Both the position numbers and the translations under genes were made by a program. Under the pieces are notes generated by a model, which saw only the letters and a program-made list of their open reading frames with translations, ran no database searches and was not told where the DNA came from. Shown here piece by piece: positions 41,368-52,599 of a stretch of 64,000 bases of DNA. The DNA comes from Symbiodinium natans (lineage: Eukaryota > Sar > Dinophyceae > Suessiales > Symbiodiniaceae): contig CAJNDS010002827.1 of NCBI GenBank assembly GCA_905221605.1, forward strand, positions 1 to 64,000. Reading direction: 5' to 3'. Position 1 is the first letter of the stretch. Each line of letters opens with the position of its first letter.

Positions 41368-41880
41368 CAGATCGTTGAAATGACCTAAGAAGTGTTTTGC
41401 AAACGAGGAAACAGGATCCCAATCCGGCCAGTCACTTGCCGCCAGCGGCTTCCCACCACACCTCGCAGCTCTTTTTGCAAAATGGCATCTGGAAAGGATA
41501 CCTCCAATTCCTGAACATCCGCCTGTTGTGGCGTGAAGCAGGCTAAGCCGAAACGGAGCGGCATCTAATCATTGACGAGACTGATGCGCAAGGACAGTTT
41601 GAAACTGAAGCCACGTATGAGGATGGGCTATACGGACTCTGCTTAAAGTGGGGCAGCAATGTGTTCGCCGCATAAAGGTTGTCAAAACATAAAGGCAGAC
41701 AAAAGTGAGGAACTAAAAGGATATTTGCTAGACTGCCAAGCCTCGCTCCGGTTCAACACGTCCCAGGGACTGTTGGAGAGCTCGTAGTAGTCGTTCCACA
41801 GCTGAGGGCTGACTCCGCTCAGCCTGGGCCGGAGAAACCGCAGCACGTGGTGATCGTAGATGTAAACATTGGTGGTTTTT
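40354..41880 (-). CDS. Exostosin-like glycosyltransferase (GT47), two exons
   Basis: Exostosin-family enzymes transfer sugars during glycan synthesis in the Golgi. The upstream exon (about 41880-41700) has TTNVYIYDHHVLRFL, matching the start of the exostosin domain, and ends near SEAWQSSKYPF. The downstream exon begins at 41326, after a CT tract and AAAG. It contains VVQEPKEAELLLFVVW (the family's dPeeAdlf stretch), GRNHVILLDH, ILKHSIFCPV and the hallmark AGCIPVIVSDLPLPFE (residues 207-222 from the codon at 41325). The intron of about 370 bp holds the 41331-41368 GA/CT microsatellite. The region after about 40530 is less like the family, so the true C-terminal exon may lie elsewhere; the stop at 40354 is provisional. 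Acceptor sugar unknown. Confidence 0.75.
41331..41368. repeat. GA/CT microsatellite at the exostosin intron acceptor
   Basis: (GA)n interrupted by one AA. On the coding minus strand it reads CT(n) and is followed immediately by AAAG and the exon. It is thus the polypyrimidine tract of this intron. Confidence 0.8.
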
Positions 41881-42055
41881 TGCGACTCTTGGCAATGCCC
41901 TGGCGAATCTGGGCGGCGAAAAAGCATCAACGTTCTCCTGACTGCTGGTTCTCGGGTATGTACAACGATTACTTTGACCAAAACTGGAAAACAATGAAAA
42001 CAATGGCAACATTAACTAACAACGGCAACAAGCACAACAAGACGGTCTTCGCTCC

Positions 42056-42739
42056 CTAACCAGCGGCAAGGCTCTTGAACCAGTGACAGGTATCAGAGGC
42101 AGAACGGAGATCCAGGCTGCTCTGAAGATCGAAGTGGAGGCCCAAGCTTTGCATTCGGTACACCACATACTCATTCCACTTTTCGTTCACGTGTCCCGCG
42201 CCTCCTTGACCCGGGACGGCCCAACTCCTGAGTGGCCCCGGTGCTTGCACGTTTTCACCATTGTCTTACTCTGTCATACCCATGCTGTGTTACGCAATCA
42301 ATGGTGCACCATACTGTACCCCACAGTGCTACACTGTACTATAAAGGATTGTACTATAATGATCACACCAAGCAAAACAAACAACAACGGCGAACAACAA
42401 ACCACAACAAATCCACGACGAAACCACAACAACATTACAACCTCCACGACAGCAACACGTTGAAATCCAAATCCAGACTCAACAATACACCACAGCGAGC
42501 GCGCAACGCGATGTTTGCTAGCACCATGTCTTCAAACTCGCCAGGTATATGCTCTGTAACTTCGGTACACAAAGTCCAGTCATGGCCCTGGATCAGAGAG
42601 CTCAAATCCTTAGTCAAGTCTGCCTCGTAAACAAGGTCACGTGTAAGATTTCTGATGTTCGGGATGCCGTCGTATGCAGTGACGGACTGAGTATGGGCGA
42701 CGTCTCGCAAATAAGCAGTATAGCAGCCACAGCCAGCTC
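42056..42739 (-). CDS. SAM-dependent methyltransferase, two exons with a GA-AG intron
   Basis: Exon 1 (42739-42481) starts after GTCAG and encodes GAGCGCYTAYLRDV (SAM-binding glycine loop) and VTAYDGIPNIRNLT (second-strand acid). It continues with DWTLCTEVTEHIPGEFEDMV (fourth-strand motif) and RARCGVLL. Removing 42228-42480 (GAGTCTGG..CTCAG on the minus strand, 253 bp) continues the protein as LLSWAVPGQGGAGHVNEKWN, then EYVVYRMQSLGLHFD, to a stop at 42056. The fit across the junction is good: RRGV-x-LSWA-type sequence followed by GHxN is a known pattern of this methyltransferase group. The exon upstream of the glycine loop was not found; a leader exon at 44646 is one candidate. Substrate unknown. 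Confidence 0.7.
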
Positions 42740-42799
42740 CTGACATTGAATCACACCAATTGAGACTTGGAACAACATGAGCAAACACGGCATCAGAAA

Positions 42800-44540
42800 A
42801 ACCTAAGTTGACAATACAAGCGCTTCACGCCTAAAATGAGAAGCGTTGGCCTCAAGATTGAATTCTACCCTGAGCCTGAAAAAAGAAGCTATTCACATCA
42901 ATAGGATGAGCAGCAGGATACAGGCCAGAGTTCAAGATTTACGGTTTCGGGGAGGAGAAGCAGTCACAGGCCAAGGGGCTAGCAAAAGAACAGAAACTAG
43001 CACATCCCCCCTTCTTTGAAAAGGATTTCACCCAGCTGAGGTTCCAAACTCCAGAACGCTGGACTTGGCAAAAAGGACGCCCATGTACTGGGCCAAACCC
43101 ATGTCCAGGTAATACCTCCTGGCTGCTCGCAGAAATCAAGAGGTTTAGCATCCCATGCATCCCATATCAATCGGGTCAATTCACAACAAAAGCCAAATCG
43201 TCCTGTGACAAGAGGTAAAGCCCCAAACTCCAGACTTTTCGTCAATGCTGACCTCTCCCTTGGATTTCTCACCTTGCATCGATACAAGCGAACAAGAGAA
43301 CGTGCGGACATGCCCTGGGCCCTAAACCATGCCCTCGGTCCTAACCCTGAACTCTCTAACCCTGAAGCCACAAAAAACCATATGCCCAAGAATGCTGCAG
43401 TCACCCACTTTCGTTGCACACTTTGGCCGCCAATTGGAACCATGCCTGGGACGCGCTGTCCTCCCCGCACGGATTCTTGACGTGAAGCGGTTGTGAGTAG
43501 CACATAGGAGGAGCAGTAATACGAATAAATGCTGACAATAATGATGGGAGCTGGAGTAGTAATTCGTCGTCGTAGAAGATGTCGCCCGAAAGTTTCTGCG
43601 AACCTTCCATCTTGCATCTTTGGCTGAGTATCGTAATTGTCAAGACGATAAGACATTGTATCTTCTTGTGATGTTCCACACTCGCTGAATGCGCTGCTAT
43701 CATACTCCGATGAATAGCTCCATTTTCCTTGCCATACTTAGGATAAGCTCGAAAAAGCCCTTCTTCGTGCTGTATCATTTGCCTTACCGTACCTGTGCTG
43801 TTGTAAGTGTTCGGTCTTCTCGTTGTGATTGTTGAACGAACAATATCTAATTCAATATTTCGTGCCTCTTAATATGCTCAAAGGACGGCTACTTGGACAC
43901 GTGCCGCGCGAGCTGCATCAGATGCAGAGCACGCACTGCAGCATCCAGATTGCAGATCCCCTCACCATATACAAATCTTATTGTCATAATGTCTCGTCTT
44001 CTTTAAGGACATTACCAGATCGAAGTCTTACAAATGTAGGTTCCTTTTCGAATGCAGATCTCCCTCCAAACTTATCGTGTATGCCTTTATGGTTTCTTAA
44101 CATTTTTGGATGTGCAAAAGCTATCAGTCCTCGCGCAACGCCGATCGCTTAGGATGCCTTCTCCAAACGCGTGACCATCTTCAAACACATACTGATATTG
44201 CCAAATCAGTCATGTCCATTGTTCTACGTTCGAGCCCCGCTGCCTGTCCCGAAATTCTTCCGTGCATCGCCCTTGCGCACAATTGCGCGGCCCTGATATT
44301 GACCACATTTTCACCAACTGTAGAAAGCCAAACAGAGCTTGTGGGAGATAGTTGGTCCTTCCGGTTTGCTCTAGGTGTTGGCGTGATCTCGTGTCAATCT
44401 CCTCAACCTACACCCTCTCTTCTGTCACGCTGCAGTAGTTTAGGACAACCCTCATCTGGTGTTTAGAACATAAACTTGTGAATCCAAAGTCGGTTTGCTA
44501 GCCAATCTGTTGAGACGATGATCCCTTACTAGTGTCGCAA
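42800..44540. other. No assigned gene
   Basis: Minus frames at 42997-43656 and 43401-43778 and plus frames at 43829-44466 were inspected. None shows a recognised motif. This could be intron of a minus-strand gene starting at 44646. Confidence 0.35.
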
Positions 44541-44541
44541 T

Positions 44542-44646
44542 TCATGTAACAGCTCCCACAAGCCTATCAATCGGGTCTGGCGTCCTGTGTGGACTCTGCC
44601 ACACAGCAGACGCCACACATGCGCTCAGCAAAACGAAGCTGCGCAT
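44542..44646 (-). CDS. Signal-peptide leader exon of a secretory-pathway gene
   Basis: ATG at 44646 opens MRSFVLLSACVASAVWQSPH, a compact signal peptide. The nucleotides around the ATG (44628-44657) match the leader of the exostosin-like gene at 56103 nearly base for base (GCAGCATTCATGCGCAGCTT on minus). The rest of the gene would lie at lower coordinates, possibly the methyltransferase at 42056-42739, but this is not proven. Confidence 0.45.
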   Translation of the reverse strand: MRSFVLLSACVASAVWQSPHRTPDPIDRLVGAVT

Positions 44647-45329
44647 GAATGCTGCTACAGTTCTACACCATACTAAGGTCTGCTTTAGAGCCTTGCAGCG
44701 CAACGAGTAGGTTTGCCATGCACAATCATGCACAGGCAGACGAAAACTGAACATGCATGGCCCGGCGACTGTTTCAATTTTCATGTTCATCAATGTCGCC
44801 CGCAATGGCTCGCACATCAGACCTGAACGAAGAACCGCGGTACCAAACCAACATTGCTGGATGTGTATGTTTCTGCTGAGCCCCAACCATTCAGACCAAA
44901 GCCCTTGAATGGTTCAGGGTCTTGAGGGCACTTATGGTTAAGGGATCAAGATCATGCCCGGGCGCTTTTCACGCTGCTAAAAGCCATGGAACGCGCGTTG
45001 AGGCTCAGGTTTCAGGGCTTGAAGGGCCCAATGAATCACACTGCCCGCCCAAACATTCCAACCTGCGCCCCGAAGTTGCCACATCAACTACTTTAAAGTT
45101 GCCAGGTCGTGCTAAATAGCAGCGTTGGCAGTCTCCCAAAGTGCCAGGTACCGAAAGGTACTGTGATTACAAGCGCAGGAACTCCACTTTTCTGGAAGCA
45201 ACAAAACAGCAGGGACAAGCTCCCAGATGGGTGAGGGAACCACGCTGCAGTGCGTGCTCCGCGTGCACAAGATGCTCTTCTCTTCAACGCTTTCTTGTTG
45301 ATCCTGACCTCCCCATGTGGACATCACCA

Positions 45330-46165
45330 TCTCTTGCCTCTGTGCAGAATTTCGTACAGATCTTCCAAGTAATCGGCCATGATGCATCCTCTTGTGGCGA
45401 CGCCAGCGGTTTCCAGAGCGGAGGATCATTTTGGACATTTGTGCAACTCTTCGAGTCCGCTGACGTTGAATGGTATTTCGACAGTGTCCGGGATTTGTAT
45501 TTCCAAGTACCCTGGCGGGAGTCCCAGAACGTGCTTCAGGAGCTGGTGCCAACCGACCTCCATGAGCTCCTGAAGTGTTGGAGGCCTGTCTGACAACGGC
45601 ATGCAGCCCCCGACAATGGCGATAGTCTTGGCACTCAGCCCCAAGCTGTTGAAGATCAGCCCAAGAATGCCGCGACGCCTCAGGACCAGGACATAGAGGA
45701 TACAAAGAGGCTCCTCCTTGAAACTACTTCGAATTAGCTCAGTCAAGCCACAGGGTCATCTCCGGCTGCCAATCGAATAAGAAGAACATGCCCCGGTTCT
45801 GCAGGCAAACGGCACATCCGAGATGGAGGTACGAACTGCCATTGAAGGCCTGGATGCACAGGACCATAGTAGGCTGCTGGCAGCTTGAACGACCATTCGG
45901 CCAAAATGCAAACTTCTGCCATGATCACTTCGTGCGCCCCTAAGCCATCATCAAGCTCCCCAACCTACCACCCCACTCTTCAAGGAGTTCCCTCATACAA
46001 TACCTAAATTAAGGTTTGGGCGGGGGGGAGGGGGGGGGTGGGCACCAAATCTTGAGACTTGCCAAAAGCCATGTGCCTCATAGGCTCGGACAGCATCAGG
46101 GACCCGCGGGTCATCCTTGGAGCCAAGTTCGTACGGGAGCGGCTCGTGCAGGATCTCCACTTGGC
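45330..46165 (-). CDS. Cluster of exon-like segments of one unknown gene
   Basis: Four minus-strand pieces follow in order. They are about 46165-46055 (GQVEILHEPLPYELGSKDDP, VPDAVRAYEAHGFWQVSRF), 45928-45745 (MAEVCILAEWSFKLPAAYYG, PGHVLLIRLAAGDDPVA), about 45660-45428 (SAKTIAIVGGCMPLSDRPPT, YLEIQIPDTVEIPFNVSGLE), and about 45425-45330 (ALETAGVATRGCIMADYLED). Each is protein-like and different from the shadows in other frames. I do not recognise the family and did not fix the splice sites. Confidence 0.35.
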
Positions 46166-46799
46166 CAGCGCCATACTAGCACAAATTGCGTTGACAGCAG
46201 ACACCCCGGGACCCCACATGTACTTACAAAGCCCCGAAAATTTTATCCAACCCTCACGCATGCAGAAGACATTTCGTCAAGTGGCATGAAGCCCTTTGCG
46301 CAAAACGCAAAACTCTCAAAAAGCTCTCAAAAAAAAACCCTCTGTGTCCTGGAACATTGCCTTGAGGATCAAGAGATCATCCCTGGGATCCTGTTGTTGT
46401 AAGGCGTCCGGCTAGGCTCGAATCACTTTGAGACCTATCTTCTACGAAACTCTACGACTCCTTGGCATGTGTTGGTGCATTGTCAGGCATGTGTTGTCGC
46501 AGATTCTTCTCAACATTTCTCAAACACAGCTTGGCCTCGGCCTTTGAGGCATTCTCACAAGACCCCTGCTTGCCTTCCCTCGTCCCATTCCTTGATGCGC
46601 CCCCTTGGGTTCGGTCTGTCGCACTTTTGGAATTTCTTCGTGGTGTGTGGTATTGTGTGGTCTACCATGGAAACTGGATATGTGAGACTTGAAAGCTCAA
46701 CGGATGCATCACCTGCTCGTCTTGGTTCTTGTGGAGGCCAGAGTCTGAGCGAAAGCTCTAGAATCACTCAATACAATGCGATGTGATGGTACGAGATGT

Positions 46800-47420
46800 T
46801 GTGGCTTTAGTGCTTGAGGCTCTCAGGGATTTTTCAGTGCACCTGGTGCAGGCGAAAATTCGCCTCGGCTTCCTGCCGAGAAGCGTCTGGAACAAGCAGA
46901 CCCGGATCGGGCCTCCGTCCCCCTAACATGCAAAATTTCCTGACGCTCCCCCCCCCCCCGCCCTGTGGGACACCCCCGGATGGCTTGGGGCAGCTGCAAG
47001 CCGATGCCGTGGGGGGTCCTGCCTGTCGGCGGCAAGCACGAATTTGGCCTTTTTTGGAACTTTTTGGAACTTTTTTTTGGAAGTTTTTGGACTCCTGCAA
47101 GTTGCTGGGACCTTCTGGGACCCCTGGGACCCCCTTGGGACCCTCCTGGGACGCCCTGGAACCCTCCTGGGACCCCCCTCAAACCTTTCTGAGCCTGTTT
47201 GAGACCCCTCTAACTGCTGCTCCGTGGGCCGGCCCGGCTGCCGAGGCGGCGCGCGCAAGCGTTTACAATTACCTCAGAATTTGGGGTTCAAGTTTCAGGC
47301 TCCCTCAGGCTCCTCGGAACTTAGCCCGGAAGCTGCTTCCAGACTCTGCAGCAAGCCCCGCCTGCAACTGTTTGAAAACAGTTTAGGTTGTTTTCTGAGT
47401 TGGGATATGAGAGCGTGTTA
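46800..47420. repeat. GC-rich low-complexity region with GGGACCCC-type repeats
   Basis: CTGGGACCCCCTTGGGACC-like undecamers lie at about 47100-47180, next to GGAACTTTTT repeats. A plus frame of 190 codons across it is Pro/Trp/Gly-rich and judged non-coding. Confidence 0.5.
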
Positions 47421-48900
47421 GGATGTGTTAGGCACATCCTACGGCTTGCCTAGGTTTCTTGTGGGGGCTAAAGTGGGCACATGCATTCCCTAGAAAGGCT
47501 TGTGTGCAACTCGTTTAGGGAAGACAGCCCCGCTGAAATCACCGCATCATGAACAAATATATAGGTGCAATATGGTGCAATGCAACAACAGCCGTGCTTC
47601 ATGTATTCCCATGCATAATCACCGAAGGGAAGGACAAAAAAAAGTTGACCTTGCGAAGCGCTACAATATCTCACTACCCGACAGAAGAAGCAGTAAGCAT
47701 GTGATGCCTGCAACCGTGCTATTTTCATGCAATATGGTGAATGGCCCTGTAACTGTTCAGGACCTGCGTGGTTGTCGTGATGGAAGCACGTTCCGTTGGC
47801 CAAAGGCAGTCAATGGGGTTTCGGCCTCCCATGATTCCCTTGCTTGGGTTCTCAATTTTGCTCGATGCAAGGATACCTTTCAAATTTATGGATGGTTTAG
47901 AGTTTAGGGCTTACTTACATATGGGGCTTACATAGATTTACGGCTTGGCTCCCCACTTGCCTGAAAAGCTTGGTGGGGAAGATCAGCGCTCGCGGAACTG
48001 AATCAGTTTGGCAGCTGACGGACATGAAGTTGTCACCCTGGCACGGGTCAGACTGTCCTCGGGAATGGTCAGAGCAGTCTTGTCGTGGTAGTAGTCATTG
48101 TCGGGTCTCCCCATCCCCTTGCCCCCCGCCCCCTCGGTGCGAGCTGCCTTTTGTAACACATTACGCGGTTTTTTCCAAGCATTTTTGGAGTCAGTCTTGA
48201 AACAGTATTGACAATGTGCTGAAACCACCAGTGAAGACGCTGCTTTAGACTAATGTGTGTTTTTCAGCTCTGCTTTTTCAAAGCCCAAAGTGCTGTAAAT
48301 ACCAGAATGCGCATTCCGTATTTTCATGATTTTACGCCTTGTTTCGGCAACGTGCAACCAAATTTGACGGTTATTTCTCGTCGTTCTGAATCCCTGTGTT
48401 TGGACACGTTTAGGTCGGCCAAAGACAACCTTTACCGTGTTCGAAATATGCAGTCTAGCAACCAGCGACGTCCGTGCTGGCAGTGTTACCAGCGTGTGCG
48501 AATGGCCGAGCATCCATGCCCGTTACCATGCGAGAGGCCAGAGCATTCATTCTCGCATGATGACAAATGTCCCAGAGCACCCGGAGCACCCTGTCCATGC
48601 CCACGACTTGCCCACGATGATAACGGACGTGTTATGAGGCGCGGTCATGCCCGGGCACGGTTTATCGCACTTTGAAGGTGGTTAGCGGCATCGCACTGGG
48701 GGGAAAGGGTGGTAGTAGTGATGACAATCAAACTGATAATAAACGCAATCAGAGTAGCAGAACCAGAACATGTTCGGTTTGCTCGTTTTTGAAGCAGCTT
48801 CTTAGGGGCGTGATTTCAGGACATCTAGGACAATGCTTTGGCTCGAACTTCCTCCTCAGGATCCAGTCAACTTACGGACGGCCACGGCTTTTGGTGTCCC
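47420..48900. other. No assigned gene
   Basis: Short frames on both strands; nothing recognised. Confidence 0.35.
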
Positions 48901-48920
48901 CAAAACTCGGGGAATGGGGC

Positions 48921-49397
48921 CTAGGACCGATTGGGGCTTGGGCACCTTCTCAACCCAAAGCTAAGACTGAAATCAATCTGGTTTCCTGGAGGGCCTTCCA
49001 CAACATAGATCCAATTCCAGACGCCTCTCTTGAGCCTCGACGACAAGCGTGCTGTAAACTTCTCCCTGATTGCTTCCACACTTAGCACTCCCGCAGTCTC
49101 AGCAAGCCCAACAAGCATCAGGAGTTCTGGGATTCTCTCGCCGCGGAGAGAATGGTACAAGCGTGCCATCGTATGTTGAAGCAGCAGTCGCCCACCGCGT
49201 TCCTTGCCAGCCAACTCACAGGAGTTGTAGATTGCTGTGTGGATGACAAGCTCCGTGTCGGCTCCGATGACCCATGTCAAGTTGCTGGCAGAAGCCCCGT
49301 TCTCGTGAAGTGGGTTGCAAACAGCCTTCACCAGCTCCATTTGAAGCAAGGGCCTGGGCGTCAAGAGAGGTGGAATCTGCGCGACCTCGGGCAGCAA
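48921..49397 (-). CDS. Exon-like segment, unknown helical protein
   Basis: The minus frame contains LTWVIGADTELVIHTAIYNS, RLLLQHTMARLYHSLRGERI and MLVGLAETAGVLSVEAIREK. It is amphipathic, lacks low complexity and looks coding. No family recognised. Homology-like sequence fades after about 49010. Confidence 0.4.
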   Translation of the reverse strand: MLPEVAQIPPLLTPRPLLQMELVKAVCNPLHENGASASNLTWVIGADTELVIHTAIYNSCELAGKERGGRLLLQHTMARLYHSLRGERIPELLMLVGLAETAGVLSVEAIREKFTARLSSRLKRGVWNWIYVVEGPPGNQIDFSLSFGLRRCPSPNRS

Positions 49398-49845
49398 CCT
49401 GGAGGAGTGTTGAAATTGGGGTGCCTTCTGTCATAGGAGTTCTTTTTAGACTTCTAGTGGCTAAATCGAAAGCGCACATACACACACCTGCAGCTGGTTC
49501 CAGGTTGAGTCAAGGGTTCCTCCATGCACCTTTCCACAGCCACCTGGCCCTCCACTTGCACCAGGTTTTCGTGGCAGGCCACGGGGACATCTGGAAAGCA
49601 CGAGGCGAACCACGATGCAGACAGTAAACGCCTCTCAAGGAAGCACCAGGCATGGTCGGTCGCTACTCAAAATGGCTTGCGAACTGCTCTGCAAAGAATT
49701 GGGCATCTTGAGATGTGCCCCAGTGGGGGATCCCTAGCTCGACAAGTCAAGGTGAAAGTCTCCTAAACTCTTGGATATAACAGAAAATCTCAGTTTCAAG
49801 CAGCTGTGCTATAGGCTCGAAACCTAACACCCTGAAACCTAGACC

Positions 49846-50103
49846 CTAATCTCCTGAACCCCAAGCCCCAACTCCTGAATCCCACAAACCTTGAACCCCA
49901 AACCTCTGCTCCCTCAGATCATCAACGTCCCTCTTCAGACGGTCGTAGACATGGACGTAGTGCTGATTCCCAAGCAACCACGTAGCTGCCAGAGAATACT
50001 GTTCCAGGGAGACTGCTGAACGCATGCTGACCTCAGTTGAGAACAGCAAAACAGCAAAACACACCAACATGTCACATTCGCTGTCGGGTGTCCTGTACCA
50101 CAA
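49846..50103 (-). CDS. Possible leader exon
   Basis: The minus frame includes MLVCFAVLLFSTEVSMRSAV (hydrophobic, signal-like), then SLEQYSLAATWLLGNQHYVH and DRLKRDVDDLREQRF. Past about 49910 it turns into CCTAAACC-like non-coding sequence. Partner exons unknown. Confidence 0.3.
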   Translation of the reverse strand: MWYRTPDSECDMLVCFAVLLFSTEVSMRSAVSLEQYSLAATWLLGNQHYVHVYDRLKRDVDDLREQRFGVQGLWDSGVGAWGSGD

Positions 50104-51009
50104 CCACTGCTGCTTCCGTGTCAGTGCTCAGCCAATATGGGCTGGGCAACATTCCAAAGAGCACTCGCGGGTCTCCACCAACCCGGATCCTTCGTTTCTT
50201 TCAAAGACTAGATCGAGTAGGCTTCCAGCGAGCAAAACCCAGAGACTTAAGGCTTGACTATCGCAAATCACGACTATCGTCTACAGAGTCTACAAGGCAA
50301 AACTGGAAGTGGGAGGGGTTTGCTCTAAGCCTACGTCTTGAACTTGAACCCCAAAAAGAACCTAAAAGCCTCAGCCCAAAGCCCAAGCCAGGATCATGGC
50401 AGGTGATCTCAGAGAAAGCGTTGGACCATCGCTTCTCGACGGAACTTGCCTGATAGGAGGTCATTCATGGGATTTAGCGCAAGATTGCAACTTTAAGCCA
50501 TAAATCGCCCAAACCCCCCAAACGTTAACATCCTGGACCTCGTTCATGTACATCTTCACTCGCTCCATTTGCCGAGGAATGGCGGTGCAGACATGGGGAA
50601 CCAAAACAGACCAAGCAGAGTTCTGCGCAGCGCCCGAGACCTCCTCAAACGCAATCCGTTGACTCAGGTGACCAAGCTTTAGGGGCGAAGGGTCTTCGAT
50701 GGGTCTTCGGGTGTCTGGCGATTGTTTCAGAATGCCGGAGCTTGTTCAAGGGATAATCGTCCACATCATTCCGCATGTCTGGCAGTACCGGGTTCTGCAG
50801 GTGATGTCTTCCTGTGCTTTCTACGAGCTACTTTGTGTGAGGCTCACTGGGCGCAGCGCTTTTGAACGCCCAGGCTAGATGTCCGGAGTTCAGGGATTGG
50901 GTTTCAATGGGCTATGCTTCCAAATGCTTCCAAAAAGACTTGTTTCACTATTGAGCTCCTACTTAACAACAAAGGGTGTTTTCATATGACATGTCTCTCC
51001 TGTTGGCGT

Positions 51010-51133
51010 AGTGACCTGCGCACGCCGTCCATCAGCAGGCTGAAAGCATCCCGGCTGCCCCCTGCGAGGTCATAGCGGAGGAGGCCTCGCACTTTCGCCA
51101 GGTAGCTGCGCTTGTCTGACTCCTCTGCAGGCG
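51010..51133 (-). CDS. Exon-like segment, unknown
   Basis: After CTGCAG near 51133 the minus strand encodes EESDKRSYLAKVRGLLRYDL then AGGSRDAFSLLMDGVRRSL. A further short piece near 51535-51470 reads LPFPWEIDWRRLVVEATLHH. They may belong together; the family is unknown. Confidence 0.3.
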
Positions 51134-51559
51134 TGGTACAGGGGTCGAGCCCGCAAAAAGTGCAAACCGATGCCCTAGACCCTTGGTACCCCTAAAGCTA
51201 GTCCTCCTCTGCCGAGAGGCCCACGCACGTCTGGGCAAGCTTGCCTTCCCAGAAGTCCGCCTCACTCACCTCTCCGATGGCTGCGGGATGCTGCGGGGTT
51301 CAAGGAGCCTGAAGTGCTTCAGAAATCGACAAGGGCCACGCCATGCCATGCCATGTGCCCGCTTTTTGTCCAATGCTTTGGGTTGTCGAATAAGTTTCGG
51401 GCTGATGTGTCTTGAGGGCTCGTGTAGGGTCTTTTTCTTTGGCTTGCAGAAAGTTTGAAATTTTAGGTGGTGTAAAGTGGCCTCCACCACCAACCGGCGC
51501 CAGTCAATCTCCCACGGGAAGGGAAGGCTCCACCTCACGTTGCAAGCCGTAGCTTCTAT

Positions 51560-52035
51560 GAAAGTGGGAGCTATTTACTTAGCCCAGATTACGTACTGTA
51601 TCTGCAGGGCTTGCTGCCAAGATTTGTCTTGATGACTTGATGACTCTTGTCTTCTGGTCCGGAGGGTCTTCGCCTTTGAAGGCGCCGCAACACCTACACA
51701 AAGCTCTTGCCTTTATGTAGGACCTCTATGTGGCCATTCTCAAGAATGGGTCTGTTGTAGAGGTGAAGTGGAAAACCTAACTGTAATGCCAAGAATAACA
51801 ATTGATCAAAAACAATGCTAAGGCCCCAAAGACATGGAATGCATAATTTTGGCAAACTCCCATGAAACATCACTATTAATACTGAAATACTTATTGTATG
51901 TCAGCGTGAGTGAAGGAATGTCCAACGTCCGTGGTGCTGTGCAAGTTGAGGCTACTACATCTCCCCAAACCAGCTACATCTCTGTGTGAGGATCGGAACA
52001 GAGGCCAACGGGAGCTGCAATTTCGAAGACAAGGC
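51560..52035. other. No assigned gene
   Basis: AT-richer than its neighbours; no recognisable frame. Confidence 0.35.
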
Positions 52036-52039
52036 TCGG

Positions 52040-52570
52040 TCAACCATAATGATCTGCTACTGCAAGCAATTGAGCACACAAGGATGATGGCAAAGTACCT
52101 CCTGCTTTCACTATGGACAGCACTTCATGTTGCAACAAGTTGACGACAGGCGCTCCATCTGAAACAACGCAGGCATAACCTGGAACAACCAGGGTTGGCA
52201 AGGGACGGGGCCCTGCCCATAGAAGCTGCAAAGGCAATTTGGGAACGGCGGAAGACTCAGCCGTTGGCTTCTTTCCTTGAAAGAATTTTTGTTGGTCTCC
52301 TGTCTCACACCTTCCTTTCCTCACACGGCATTCATGCTTTAAGGTTTATGGCTGAGGTTTCAACTTCAGGCTTTGGGGTGTAAAGGGTTCTACAGGGCTC
52401 AACAGGTGTAAGTCCTTAAGCACAGGCCACTCCAATGGGGGACCGTTGTGGCGCCACCAGCTCGTTCCGCTGCCCATGTTCGTCTGGAAAGCCACCACCA
52501 CCTGAGCGGTCAGGGGATGATTGTGCATTGGGTTAAACCGCAAAACAAAGAGATCTTCAAGAAACCGAAG
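52040..52570 (-). CDS. Two exon-like segments, unknown
   Basis: The segment at about 52565-52400 reads RFNPMHNHPLTAQVVVAFQT, NMGSGTSWWRHNGPPLEWPV and LKDLHLLSP. The segment at about 52240-52140 reads LWAGPRPLPTLVVPGYACVV then SDGAPVVNLLQHEV. Both are convincingly protein-like on the minus strand. No family recognised; the intervening 150 bp would be intron. Confidence 0.35.
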
Positions 52571-52599
52571 AAACCGGAATGCCTGACTCAGACTTTCTG

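Noticed and set aside
46814..47386. 190-codon plus-strand frame
   Set aside because: Low-complexity GGGACCCC/GGAACTTTTT repeats; opposite in strand to all supported genes and without motifs.
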